DNA of 19,121 nt, from the NCBI GenBank assembly GCA_009936765.1, contig JAACDL010000048.1:1-19121 (forward strand), read 5' to 3'. The DNA is from Methanobacteriota archaeon (GTDB taxonomy: Archaea; Thermoplasmatota; Poseidoniia; Poseidoniales; Poseidoniaceae). Within the stretch, counting starts at the first letter, position 1. Each line of letters opens with the position of its first letter. Below the pieces are notes generated by a model, which saw nothing but the letters and a program-made list of their open reading frames with translations, did not search any database and was not told the DNA's origin. Position numbers and translations under genes: made by a program. This document shows positions 7,945 through 15,978 of the stretch, in pieces.

Positions 7945-7955
7945 GGATTGTCATG
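7941..7955 (+). promoter_or_regulatory. Stop/SD composite lipA-bkdA1
   Basis: GTGAGG contains the lipA stop TGA (7942-7944) and forms the SD for ATG 7953, 6 nt downstream. This decides the E1 alpha start over the overlapping GTG at 7941 and implies coupled translation. Confidence 0.6.
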
Positions 7956-9194
7956 ACGGAAGGGGATAAGGGGTCGCTTGAACCATACAATGTGCCTACC
8001 GCACCATTCCGCCCGGGTGATAAATCCGACTTTGGCGGCCCTTGGGTAGAGCAACCTGGAGATTTATCTCGCCCAGATCCTGTAAACTGTGAAGCGCCAG
8101 ATACTCACGACCACGCACATGGTCTAATTCGTGTTCTAGGAGACGATGACTCGGCTAGTGGAGAATGGAATCCTGAACTTGATGCTGCAACATTAATCCA
8201 CGGACTAGAATTAATGATGAAACTCAGAATCTATGATGACCGAATGATAAAGATGCAAAGAACTGGTAAGTTGTCATTCTACATGCGCTCTTTGGGAGAA
8301 GAAGCGATTGCCATTGCACAAACAATGGCACTGGATGATACAGATTGGATTTTCCCGTCATACCGCCAACCCGGAGCACAATTCGTTCGCGGGCGTGACA
8401 TGGTTAGCATGATATGCCATTGTATCGGAAATACCGAAGACAACATTCGTGGTCGCCAGATGCCTGTACATTATTCTTGGAAAGAAGGATACTTCATTTC
8501 GATCTCAAGTCCAGTTGGTACTCAATTCAGCCAAGCAGTCGGAGTAGCAATGGCATCTGCATACAAAGGAGATGACCAAGCAACAATCACTTGGCTTGGA
8601 GATGGAACCAGTGCTCAAGGAGACTACCATTACGGACTGAACTTTGCATCTGTGTTTAAGCCTCCAGTAATCCTTAACGTTGTAAATAATCAATGGGCTA
8701 TTTCGACTCACAGGAATTTAGCTACTGGTGGAGAAAACTTTGCTGCAAGAGGACTTGCTTATGGCATCCCTTCTTTGAGAGTGGATGGAAATGATTTCCT
8801 CGCACTGTACTCGGTAACAAAGTGGGCCCGGGAACGCGCTCGTGCAGGTAAAGGTGCTACGCATATCGAAGTTTACACATACAGAGCAGGTGGCCACTCG
8901 TCATCTGATGACCCCTCAATATATCGCCCGGGCAATGAGTTCGAGTTTTGGCCAGGAGGAGATCCTGTCAACCGGTTGAAGAAACATTTGATTTCTATTG
9001 GAGCTTGGTCTGAAGAGAAAGATGCTGAATTAACGCAACAAATCGATGATGAAGTAATGGCTGCTTACAAGGAAGCATGTACGTTTGGTGATTTGGCTAA
9101 CGGCCCATTCCCACCAGCATCAACAATATTTACTGAAGTTTACGAAAGTGTTCCGTGGCACGTACAAGAACAGCGTGAGGAACTTGGAAAGTGA
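7953..9194 (+). CDS. bkdA1: Branched-chain 2-oxoacid dehydrogenase E1 alpha subunit
   Basis: ThDP-binding alpha subunit (413 residues) of an E1 heterotetramer that decarboxylates 2-oxoacids and reductively acylates E2. The ThDP/Mg motif runs from GDGTSAQGD to VVNNQWAIST. Signatures typical of the branched-chain type are KLSFYMRSLGEEA, GRQMPVHYS, SSPVGTQFSQAVG and GGHSSSDDPSIYRP. The long N-terminal extension (PFRPGDKSDFGG, then HGLIRVLGDDD) and the C-terminal QREELGK also recall Pseudomonas BkdA1 from memory, more than pyruvate dehydrogenase E1 alpha. Likely substrates are the keto acids of Val, Leu and Ile, though pyruvate or other 2-oxoacids cannot be excluded. ATG 7953 follows GTGAGG (7941-7946), which contains the lipA stop; a GTG at 7941 is the alternative start. 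Confidence 0.93.
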   Translation: MTEGDKGSLEPYNVPTAPFRPGDKSDFGGPWVEQPGDLSRPDPVNCEAPDTHDHAHGLIRVLGDDDSASGEWNPELDAATLIHGLELMMKLRIYDDRMIKMQRTGKLSFYMRSLGEEAIAIAQTMALDDTDWIFPSYRQPGAQFVRGRDMVSMICHCIGNTEDNIRGRQMPVHYSWKEGYFISISSPVGTQFSQAVGVAMASAYKGDDQATITWLGDGTSAQGDYHYGLNFASVFKPPVILNVVNNQWAISTHRNLATGGENFAARGLAYGIPSLRVDGNDFLALYSVTKWARERARAGKGATHIEVYTYRAGGHSSSDDPSIYRPGNEFEFWPGGDPVNRLKKHLISIGAWSEEKDAELTQQIDDEVMAAYKEACTFGDLANGPFPPASTIFTEVYESVPWHVQEQREELGK

Positions 9195-9207
9195 GGTGAT
9201 TGTTATG
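9191..9207 (+). promoter_or_regulatory. Stop/SD composite bkdA1-bkdA2
   Basis: GTGAGGTGAT holds the E1 alpha stop (9192-9194) and an 8-nt SD, GAGGTGAT, complementary to a typical archaeal 16S 3' tail (AUCACCUC). ATG 9205 follows after 4 nt. Confidence 0.65.
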
Positions 9208-10215
9208 ACTGAAATGAATATGATACAATCACTTAACAGTGCATTAGACACTCTATTAGAGAAGGATGAAAATGTAGTTATTTTCGGAGAAGATGTTGGT
9301 TACTTCGGAGGAGTATTCCGTGTAACCTCTGGATTACAAGAAAAGCATGGCATGCACAGAGTCTTTGATGCACCATTAGCAGAAGGTGGAATTGCTGCTA
9401 TTGCATTTGGAATGGGACTCAATGGTTTGAGGCCAGTAGCAGAGATCCAATTCGCAGACTACATATTCCCTGCATATGACCAAATCGTGAATGAAATTGC
9501 GAAACTTCGTCACAGAAGTGGTGGAGAGTTCTCAACACCCGTAACAATCAGGACTCCGGCCGGAGGTGGAATCAAGGGTGGTCACCATCATTCACAGAGT
9601 CCAGAGTCACAATTCACACATACTCCTGGCTTGAAAGTAGTATACTGTTCAAACCCTACAAATGCCAAGGGACTGTTGACTAGTTCCATCGAATGTAACG
9701 ACCCAGTAATCTTCTTCGAGCCAAAGCGATGCTATCGTGGTCCATTTTACGGAGACCCACACAATGTCCCTACATGGAAAGGGCATGAAGATGGAGATGT
9801 TCCGGAAGGATACTTCTCAATGCCTCTTGAAGAAGCAAGAATCGTTCGTGAAGGTAGTGCTTGTACCGTGATTGCATGGGGAACTATGGTTCATGTAGCG
9901 CAAAAAGGCATAGAAGAAAGTGGAATCGATGCTGAGTTGATAGATTTGCAGACTTTGTTACCTTGGGACAGAGATACAGTAGTGAACTCTGTTAAGAAAA
10001 CAGGTCGCTGTGTTATTGTTCACGAAGCACCTAAGACAAGTGGATTTGGAGCAGAGATGAGCGCTTCAATCCAAGAGAGATGTTTCTGGCATCTAGAATC
10101 TCCAATCTTACGAGTTACAGGTTGGGACACACCTTTCCCACACACAACAGAGTGGGATTACCTTCCAAGCCCTGGAAGAATATCAGAGGCAATTAAGAAA
10201 ACACAGGAGGCATAA
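9205..10215 (+). CDS. bkdA2: Branched-chain 2-oxoacid dehydrogenase E1 beta subunit
   Basis: Partner beta subunit (336 residues) of the E1 component. Family motifs in order: NVVIFGEDVGYFGGVFR, FDAPLAEGGIAAIAFGMG, RPVAEIQFADYIFPAYDQI, RTPAGGG, HSQSPESQFTHTPGLKVV, DPVIFFEPKRCYRGPF, then the C-terminal transketolase domain with TGRCVIVHEAPKTSGFGAE and VTGWDTPFPH. The wording follows Pseudomonas BkdA2 closely from memory, which supports a branched-chain complex. The start at 9205 is set by GAGGTGAT (9193-9200), an 8-nt match to the expected archaeal anti-SD tail, which itself includes the last two bases of the E1 alpha stop. An upstream in-frame extension to 9085 would overlap E1 alpha by 110 bp and is not credible. 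Acts in the cytoplasm with E1 alpha, E2 and E3. Confidence 0.94.
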   Translation: MTEMNMIQSLNSALDTLLEKDENVVIFGEDVGYFGGVFRVTSGLQEKHGMHRVFDAPLAEGGIAAIAFGMGLNGLRPVAEIQFADYIFPAYDQIVNEIAKLRHRSGGEFSTPVTIRTPAGGGIKGGHHHSQSPESQFTHTPGLKVVYCSNPTNAKGLLTSSIECNDPVIFFEPKRCYRGPFYGDPHNVPTWKGHEDGDVPEGYFSMPLEEARIVREGSACTVIAWGTMVHVAQKGIEESGIDAELIDLQTLLPWDRDTVVNSVKKTGRCVIVHEAPKTSGFGAEMSASIQERCFWHLESPILRVTGWDTPFPHTTEWDYLPSPGRISEAIKKTQEA

Positions 10216-10217
10216 AC

Positions 10218-11489
10218 ATGGGAATATTTGCATTCAAGCTACCAGACATAGGAGAAGGAGTTGTAGAAGGAGAAGTCGTCGAATGGATGGTTTCAGTAGG
10301 AGACTCTGTAAAAGAAGACGACCCAATTTTATCGGTCATGACCGACAAAGCAACAGTAGAGATTCCATCTCCAACTGACGGTGTAGTGAAATCAATAGTT
10401 GGAGAACCTGGCACGATTTTGGCTGTAGGTCAAGTTTGCATCGAGTTTGAAACCGATGGCGAGAGTTCTACCCCTGAACCGGTTGAAGAAGTAGTGGAAG
10501 AGGCTGCTGAACCTGTCAAGGAAGTTGCTCCAGTAGAACCGGTCTCCACCCCAGCACCTACTCCTGCGCCTGTTGCGGCACCAGTTGCAGCACCTACTCC
10601 AGTAGTAGTAGCTGCACCAGGAGCAAGACCACTAGCATCTCCAGCAGTTAGGCAGAGAGCCCGCGAGAGCGGAATCGAACTTTCAGGAGTATCTGGAAGT
10701 GGGCCTGCTGGAAGAATTACTCATGGAGATCTCGACTCATGGAAGGAAGCAGGTAGCCCAGTCGCTGCTGCGGGACCTTCCAGAACAGCCCTTACCGGAG
10801 TTACCGAGGTTCCTGTCATCGGATTACGAAGAAAGATTGCAGAATCAATGACTGCATCTTACAGCACAATACCTCACTTCAGTTATTTCGAAGAGGTTGA
10901 CATCACAGATTTGGAAACTCTTAGAGTTCATCTTAATGCATCAAGAGCAGATGGCCAGCCGAAGTTGACTTACCTGCCGTTCATAATGCAAGGACTTGTT
11001 AGAGCGCTTGGAGAAAATCCAGTTTGTAACGCTCTATATGATGACGAGAAAGGTGTAGTATCACGACATGATGCTATCCACCTCGGAATTGCAACACAAA
11101 CAGACAGAGGATTGTACGTACCAGTAGTAAAGCACGTAGAAGCCCAAGACATCTGGACATCTGCATCTGAAATGCAGCGTGTTAGTCAAGCTGCTCGTGA
11201 TGGAACTGCAAGCCTTGGAGAATTAACTGGTTCAACATTCACGATCACAAGCCTAGGTAGAATGGGTGGCCTTGGAGCAACTCCAATCATCAATAAACCA
11301 GAAGTTGGAATTCTAGGAGTCCACAACGCAGTAGACACACCGGTTGTAAGAAATGGCCAAATCGTAATTCGCAAGATGCTACGCCTGTCCTCATCATGGG
11401 ATCACCGTGTAGTAGATGGATGGGATGGAGCAGTATTAGTTCAGAGACTCAAGACTCTACTTGAGAACCCTGCAACTATCTTCATGTGA
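10218..11489 (+). CDS. bkdB: 2-oxoacid dehydrogenase E2, dihydrolipoyl acyltransferase
   Basis: Core of the complex (423 residues); moves the acyl group from E1 to CoA on a swinging lipoyl arm. Residues 1-80 form one lipoyl domain with the modified lysine K44 in VMTDKATVEIPSP, a form typical of branched-chain E2. A Pro/Ala/Val/Glu-rich flexible linker (about 83-135, PAPTPAPVAAPVAAPTP) follows. Residues 137-175 are the E1/E3-binding peripheral domain (ARPLASPAVRQRARESG, GPAGRITHGDL). The catalytic domain (about 196-423) ends with DHRVVDGWDGA, giving the active His396 and Asp400. It has a strong SD, AGGAGG (10205-10210), 7 nt before the ATG, and only two bases separate it from the E1 beta stop. 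Its K44 is the expected client of LipB and LipA encoded in the same window. Confidence 0.95.
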   Translation: MGIFAFKLPDIGEGVVEGEVVEWMVSVGDSVKEDDPILSVMTDKATVEIPSPTDGVVKSIVGEPGTILAVGQVCIEFETDGESSTPEPVEEVVEEAAEPVKEVAPVEPVSTPAPTPAPVAAPVAAPTPVVVAAPGARPLASPAVRQRARESGIELSGVSGSGPAGRITHGDLDSWKEAGSPVAAAGPSRTALTGVTEVPVIGLRRKIAESMTASYSTIPHFSYFEEVDITDLETLRVHLNASRADGQPKLTYLPFIMQGLVRALGENPVCNALYDDEKGVVSRHDAIHLGIATQTDRGLYVPVVKHVEAQDIWTSASEMQRVSQAARDGTASLGELTGSTFTITSLGRMGGLGATPIINKPEVGILGVHNAVDTPVVRNGQIVIRKMLRLSSSWDHRVVDGWDGAVLVQRLKTLLENPATIFM

Positions 11490-11499
11490 GGTTTTTACT

Positions 11500-12921
11500 A
11501 TGAAAGTTAGAAAGTGTAAGGTCCTAGTTATCGGCGCTGGTCCTGGTGGATATGTCGCTGCAATTCGTTCTGGACAATTGGGTATGGATACCGTAATTGT
11601 TGAAGGAGAGAAAGCAGGTGGAACTTGTCTGATTAGAGGGTGTATTCCATCTAAAGCAATGATTCACGCAGCACACAAGTTCCATGATCTTGCTAAGCAT
11701 GCTAAGGAAGGCGGCCATATGGGAATTTCAATTCCTGGCCCTGCTGAACTTGAAATGGCAGCGCTGAAGGGCTGGAAAGACGACATTGTAAACCGCCTGA
11801 ACAAAGGCGTCGAGCAGTTGCTGAAGAAATCTGGTGCAGAATTAATCACCGGATGGGCTGAGTTCAAAGACGCAAAGACCGTAATTGTAGGAGATACTCA
11901 AATTGAAGCAGAGTATGTCATTCTAGCAAATGGAAGTGTACCGATTGAGTTACCTTTCATGAAGTACGGAGATGGAGTTATCTCTAGCAGAGAAGCCCTA
12001 GATCTTGACGAGAAGCTCGAACATCTTGTAGTCGTAGGTGGAGGATACATTGGCCTTGAATTAGGAATTGTGCACCGCATGCTAGGTGCTGAAGTTACTA
12101 TTGTCGAAGCAATGGACAGCGTTCTGCCAATATTTGACAAAGAGTTGCGAAGACCTCTGGAATTATTCCTAAAGAAGAACAAGGTCAAAGTAAAGACTGG
12201 AGTATTTGCTAAGGGTGTTGAGAAGTTGGATAACGGTAAGCTGAAACTCAACTACATTGACAAGAACCATGCTGATGATGATTCAAAGATGGAATCTGTT
12301 GAGGCTGACCGTGTTTTGGTAACTGTTGGAAGAAGACCAAGAAGCGAAGGTCTTGCGCCTACAGGAGTCGCTCTTAGCGAGCGTGGATTTGTCAAGGTAA
12401 ACGACCAATGCCAGACTAACATGAAAGGTGTTTACGCAATTGGTGACCTGACTGATCTTGGAGAAATGCTAGCACACGTTGCATCATTCCAAGGAGAAAT
12501 GGTTGCTGAGATTATTGCAGGACATAATCGTGCTTACGATCCAGTAGCGGTACCTGCAATAGTATTCACAGAACCAGAAATCGTTTCTGTAGGATTGTCA
12601 CCTGATGAAGCAAAGGAAGCAGGCCACCCGGTAATTGTAGGAAAGTTCCCTCTTGCTGCAAACGGTCGTTCATTAACACAAGAAGCCGAGAAGACTGGTG
12701 GATTCGTTAGAGTCGTTGCAAGAGAAGATGACCATAGGCTCCTAGGAGTTCAGGCTGTTGGAACTCATGTCAGTGAACTCGTAGGTGAGTGGACGCTTGC
12801 ATTGGAGATGGGGGCGCTGTTGGAAGACATTGCTAGCACAATCCATGCACATCCAACAATGACTGAAATGACTCATGAAGCTGTATTAGCAACTCTGGGT
12901 CACGCCAGTCATATCGCTTAA
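11500..12921 (+). CDS. lpdV: Dihydrolipoyl dehydrogenase (E3)
   Basis: FAD/NAD flavoprotein (473 residues) that reoxidises dihydrolipoyl-E2. The FAD motif is VIGAGPGGYVAA (10-21). The redox disulfide is C43/C48 in GGTCLIRGCIPSKA, with the unusual Ile-Arg in place of the common Asn-x between the cysteines. The NAD fold is VVVGGGYIGLELG. A second FAD contact is YAIGDLTDLGEMLAH. The His-Glu pair of the partner subunit is H451/E456 (HAHPTMTE). The C-terminal LGHASHI recalls Pseudomonas LpdV. The start at 11500 is chosen from GAGGT (11488-11492) 7 nt upstream; a TTG at 11461 would overlap E2 and lacks a family-like N-terminus. Last gene of the operon; may also serve other lipoyl complexes. Confidence 0.95.
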   Translation: MKVRKCKVLVIGAGPGGYVAAIRSGQLGMDTVIVEGEKAGGTCLIRGCIPSKAMIHAAHKFHDLAKHAKEGGHMGISIPGPAELEMAALKGWKDDIVNRLNKGVEQLLKKSGAELITGWAEFKDAKTVIVGDTQIEAEYVILANGSVPIELPFMKYGDGVISSREALDLDEKLEHLVVVGGGYIGLELGIVHRMLGAEVTIVEAMDSVLPIFDKELRRPLELFLKKNKVKVKTGVFAKGVEKLDNGKLKLNYIDKNHADDDSKMESVEADRVLVTVGRRPRSEGLAPTGVALSERGFVKVNDQCQTNMKGVYAIGDLTDLGEMLAHVASFQGEMVAEIIAGHNRAYDPVAVPAIVFTEPEIVSVGLSPDEAKEAGHPVIVGKFPLAANGRSLTQEAEKTGGFVRVVAREDDHRLLGVQAVGTHVSELVGEWTLALEMGALLEDIASTIHAHPTMTEMTHEAVLATLGHASHIA

Positions 12922-12964
12922 AACAGAACTATGAGCGTTTTACGCAGATAGTAATTGAAACAAA
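12922..12964. other. Convergent gap after the bkd operon
   Basis: These 43 bp separate the E3 stop from the stop of the opposite-strand DsrE-like gene. They hold a small imperfect stem (GCG-TTTTA-CGC) with a T4 run that could end the plus-strand operon. Nothing else is visible. Confidence 0.3.
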
Positions 12965-13354
12965 TCAGTATGTTAGTTGAACATCTGAATTAGTTGCAAG
13001 TTTAATTACTCCAGGTGGGCCACTCCATACGATTTTATCATCAGCTATGTTTAAGCCACCATCTCCTTCGCTGTGTCCGAGCGTTGCTTTTACTGAAGCA
13101 AATGAACAATAAATTACGGCATTTTCAAAGATTTTGCTTAACATATCTGAAACCATTGTAGAATCAGGCCCCATTTCTCTGTTCAATTCTCCGATATATT
13201 CGCCATCAAGCAATCTTGTTCCAGAACCTGCGAAGAATACACTAACTTCATGTCCGTCAGCAATAGCTTGTGCAGCACAAGCAATTCCGATTATTGACTT
13301 CAATGAATCATTCCTTGGTTCTGACACGAATTTTACGAAAATACTCCTTCCCAT
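12965..13354 (-). CDS. DsrE/TusD-like small protein
   Basis: A 129-residue soluble protein with the alpha/beta outline of the DsrE/DsrF/TusD family: SIFVKFVSEP, then IACAAQAIADGHEVSVFFAG (21-43), a middle helix, and KIVWSGPPGVIKLAT near the C-terminus. C83 (IYCSFASV) falls where DsrE and TusD carry their persulfide-carrying cysteine, so sulfur transfer is possible; C26 is the other cysteine. The family also includes members without known sulfur chemistry, so the role is unproven. No other sulfur-relay gene is nearby, although LipA in the upstream operon consumes sulfur from its own cluster. ATG 13354 follows TTGTGAGTG, a weak SD; an in-frame GTG at 13366 is an alternative start. It is transcribed toward the E3 gene and sits downstream of nrdA, probably with its own promoter in the 169-bp gap. 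Confidence 0.7.
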   Translation of the reverse strand: MGRSIFVKFVSEPRNDSLKSIIGIACAAQAIADGHEVSVFFAGSGTRLLDGEYIGELNREMGPDSTMVSDMLSKIFENAVIYCSFASVKATLGHSEGDGGLNIADDKIVWSGPPGVIKLATNSDVQLTY

Positions 13355-13434
13355 GTTTACACTCACAATAGAGATACTGAATAATCATTTCATTAGAATG
13401 AATCTACTCTTCTCATACCTTAGACCAGATTACT

Positions 13435-13462
13435 CTTCCAACACCATTGTTAGGAAGTTTTT
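13435..13462 (+). other. Hairpin followed by T5, orphan terminator-like element
   Basis: CTTCCAACA and TGTTAGGAAG form a stem with one bulged T and a four-base loop (13435-13457), followed on the plus strand by TTTTT. No plus-strand gene ends here; the minus-strand neighbours are nrdA (stop at 13524) and the DsrE-like gene. It could stop antisense transcription before nrdA, or the stem could act at the nrdA mRNA 3' end. Confidence 0.35.
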
Positions 13463-13523
13463 CGAGAGGGTTTGTATTGACCAATACTTCGTATAATCGA
13501 ATTAGGATTTCACGAAAAGCAGA

Positions 13524-15914
13524 TCATGAGCCGCAACTAAGGCAGTCATCAGGTGTATCTAGGGAACAAGCAATTTCTTCGAGGCTTGTGATTGCATCAG
13601 CACGGTTTGCTAATCCATCAACTGTTTCGTCAGCCCCTTTCTGTTCAACTGTGAACTGAATAGCATCTGCTGCAGCCTTGGTTCGCAGGTAGTACATTCC
13701 TGTCTTTAGTCCCTTTCTCCATCCATAGAAGTGCATGGAAGTTACCTTTGCAGGGTTTGCATCGGTCATGTGGATGTTCAAAGACTGGCTTTGGTCAATG
13801 TATGCTCCACGGTCAGCAGCCATGTCAATGACATGCTTCTGCTTTATTTCCCATGTAGTCTTGTAAAGTTCCTTCAAGTCTTCAGGGATTCCACCGATTT
13901 GTTGGACGCTTCCCTTGTGACGTAGAATTTCATCTTTCATTTCCAAAGACCACATGTCTCGATTGATCAAGTCATTAACTAGATGCTTGTTCAATACAAT
14001 GAATTCCCCGGAAAGGGTCCTTCTGACGTATAGGTTAGAAGTGAATGCTTCGAAACATTCGTTGTTACCAAGAATTTGGCTTGTAGATGCAGTAGGCATA
14101 GGTGCGAGCATCAAAGAGTTACGAAGACCGTTGGTCATTATGTCTTGCTTTAGAGTATCCCAGTCCCAGCGACCAGAGTGTTCTGTAACTCCCCAAAGGT
14201 CAGGCTGTAGGATACCCTGACTTGCAGGTGAACCCTCAAAGGTTGAGTATGCTCCTTCAACCTTAGCAGCATCCATACTTGCTGTGCAAGCAGCGAAGTA
14301 AATAGTCTCGAAGATTTCACGGTTCAATTGACGTGCTTCCACGGACTCGAAAGGTAACTTTAGCATAGCAAATGTGTCTGCTAGGCCCTGGACACCAAGT
14401 CCGATAGGTCGGTGGCGCATGTTTGAGTTCTCTGCTTCCTTAACAGGGTAGAAGTTTACATCGATAACTCGGTTTAGGTTTCCAGTTGCATGATATGTCA
14501 CATCGAATAACTTCTGATGATCGTATGAACCGTCTTCTAGATTTACGAACTTTGGAAGAGCGATTGATGCTAGGTTGCATACCGCTACTTCGTCAGGAGC
14601 GGTGTACTCGATAATTTCAGTACACAAGTTGGAAGAACGGATAGTACCGAGGTTCTTCTGGTTTGATTTCTCATTGCATGCATCCTTGTATAGCATGTAA
14701 GGTGTACCTGTCTCGATTTGAGATTGAGTTACAGCGTCCCATAAGTCACGGGCTTTGATGACACGGCGAGCTCTGCCTTCAGATTCGTACTTAGCGTAGC
14801 GTGCACGGAATTCATCACCATAGGTGTCATGAAGATCAGGACACTCATTAGGACAGAATAGAGACCATTCACCATTCGCTTCAACACGTTCCATGAACAA
14901 ATCTGGAGTCCAAAGAGCATAGAACAAGTCACGTGCTCGCATTTCTTCCTTACCGTGGTTCTTGCGGAGGTCTAGGAATTCGAAGATATCTGGGTGCCAA
15001 GGCTCCAAGTAAATCGCAATGCTTCCTTTGCGCTTGCCGCCACCTTGGTCAACATAGCGTGCAGTGTCGTTGAACACTCTTAGCATAGGGACTAGTCCAT
15101 TGGAATGACCGTTTGTTCCTTTGATGTATGATCCCTTGGATCTGATTTGATGGATTGATAATCCAATTCCACCTGCGGACTTTGAGATACGAGCACACTG
15201 CTTTAGTGTGTCATAAATTCCATCCAGTGAATCTTCCTGCATTGTTAGCAAGAAGCAAGATGACATCTGAGGAGTTGGTGTTCCTGAGTTGAACAAAGTT
15301 GGAGTAGCGTGTGTAAACCATCCTTCGCTCATCAGGTCATAAGTTTCCAAAGCCTTCCCGATATTGCCATGGTGAATACCTACTGAAACTCTGAGGAACA
15401 TGTGCTGAGGTCTTTCGACAACTGCCCCATCTAGTCTGAGCAGATAGGAACGCTCTAGAGTTTTGAATCCGAAGTAATCGAAATTATGGTCACGATTGTA
15501 ATCGATGTGTGCATCGAGAACATCCTTGTTTTCCATAATGATTGCAAAAACTTCTTCTGAAATTAGTGGAGCATGCTTTCCAGATTCAGGGTCCACATAG
15601 TTACGAAGATCAGAAACAACTTCACTGAATGTATCCTTAGTGGAGCGGTGAAGGTTGTCAACACATATCCTTGCTGCGAGCTTAGAGTAATCAGGGTGGT
15701 GGGAGGCAAGAGAAGCAGCAGTTTCTGCAGCAAGTTCATCAAGTTCAGAGGTGGTGACTCCGTCATATAATCCTTCGATAACCAACTTAGTTACCATCCC
15801 TGGGTCTACCCACTTTTCATGCAGACCGTAGGATAGTCTCGTCAACTTCTCCTGTATCGCATCAAAACGTACATCTTCTTTATCGCCATTTCTCTTAACC
15901 ACTTGTAGACCCAT
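13524..15914 (-). CDS. nrdA: Class Ia ribonucleotide reductase, large (alpha) subunit
   Basis: Reduces ribonucleoside diphosphates to deoxyribonucleotides (796 residues). The N-terminal ATP-cone (VVKRNGDKEDVRFDAIQEKL, 5-24) is the allosteric activity site. Catalytic residues visible are C220 (SSCFLL) and C446 (AVCNLAS) as the active-site disulfide pair, N429/C431/E433 (SNLCTEI) with thiyl-radical C431, Y741/Y742 (MYYLRT) for radical transfer, and C791/C794 in the C-terminal IACSLDTPDDCLSCGS for re-reduction. Length, order and the CLSCGS end match eukaryotic RRM1 (792 residues in human, from memory), and whole segments such as FGFKTLERSYLL and VPMLRVFNDTARYVDQGG are near-identical. ATG 15914 follows GGGGGACA by about 9 nt. 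It is cotranscribed after nrdB with a 64-bp gap. Presumably dATP-inhibited through the ATP-cone. It needs oxygen indirectly through NrdB. Confidence 0.97.
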   Translation of the reverse strand: MGLQVVKRNGDKEDVRFDAIQEKLTRLSYGLHEKWVDPGMVTKLVIEGLYDGVTTSELDELAAETAASLASHHPDYSKLAARICVDNLHRSTKDTFSEVVSDLRNYVDPESGKHAPLISEEVFAIIMENKDVLDAHIDYNRDHNFDYFGFKTLERSYLLRLDGAVVERPQHMFLRVSVGIHHGNIGKALETYDLMSEGWFTHATPTLFNSGTPTPQMSSCFLLTMQEDSLDGIYDTLKQCARISKSAGGIGLSIHQIRSKGSYIKGTNGHSNGLVPMLRVFNDTARYVDQGGGKRKGSIAIYLEPWHPDIFEFLDLRKNHGKEEMRARDLFYALWTPDLFMERVEANGEWSLFCPNECPDLHDTYGDEFRARYAKYESEGRARRVIKARDLWDAVTQSQIETGTPYMLYKDACNEKSNQKNLGTIRSSNLCTEIIEYTAPDEVAVCNLASIALPKFVNLEDGSYDHQKLFDVTYHATGNLNRVIDVNFYPVKEAENSNMRHRPIGLGVQGLADTFAMLKLPFESVEARQLNREIFETIYFAACTASMDAAKVEGAYSTFEGSPASQGILQPDLWGVTEHSGRWDWDTLKQDIMTNGLRNSLMLAPMPTASTSQILGNNECFEAFTSNLYVRRTLSGEFIVLNKHLVNDLINRDMWSLEMKDEILRHKGSVQQIGGIPEDLKELYKTTWEIKQKHVIDMAADRGAYIDQSQSLNIHMTDANPAKVTSMHFYGWRKGLKTGMYYLRTKAAADAIQFTVEQKGADETVDGLANRADAITSLEEIACSLDTPDDCLSCGS

Positions 15915-15978
15915 ATTCTTTGTCCCCCTTTTTCATATCCTTGTGAGCGTGAAGTATCCATCCTCGAACGCGGACGGT

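Noticed and set aside
9085..9204. N-terminal extension of E1 beta
   Set aside because: It would overlap E1 alpha by 110 bp, has no family-like sequence, and the strong SD points to ATG 9205.
10530..10640. Low-complexity GCA/CCA/GTA-rich tract that could be an unstable repeat
   Set aside because: It encodes the usual Pro/Ala-rich flexible linker between the lipoyl and binding domains of E2.
11898..12251. 117-codon minus-strand open frame inside lpdV
   Set aside because: Ser/Thr/Pro-rich shadow of the E3 reading frame with no recognisable domain.
13134..13496. 120-codon plus-strand open frame over the DsrE-like gene and gap
   Set aside because: It overlaps antisense to a better-supported family member, has low-complexity content and no SD.
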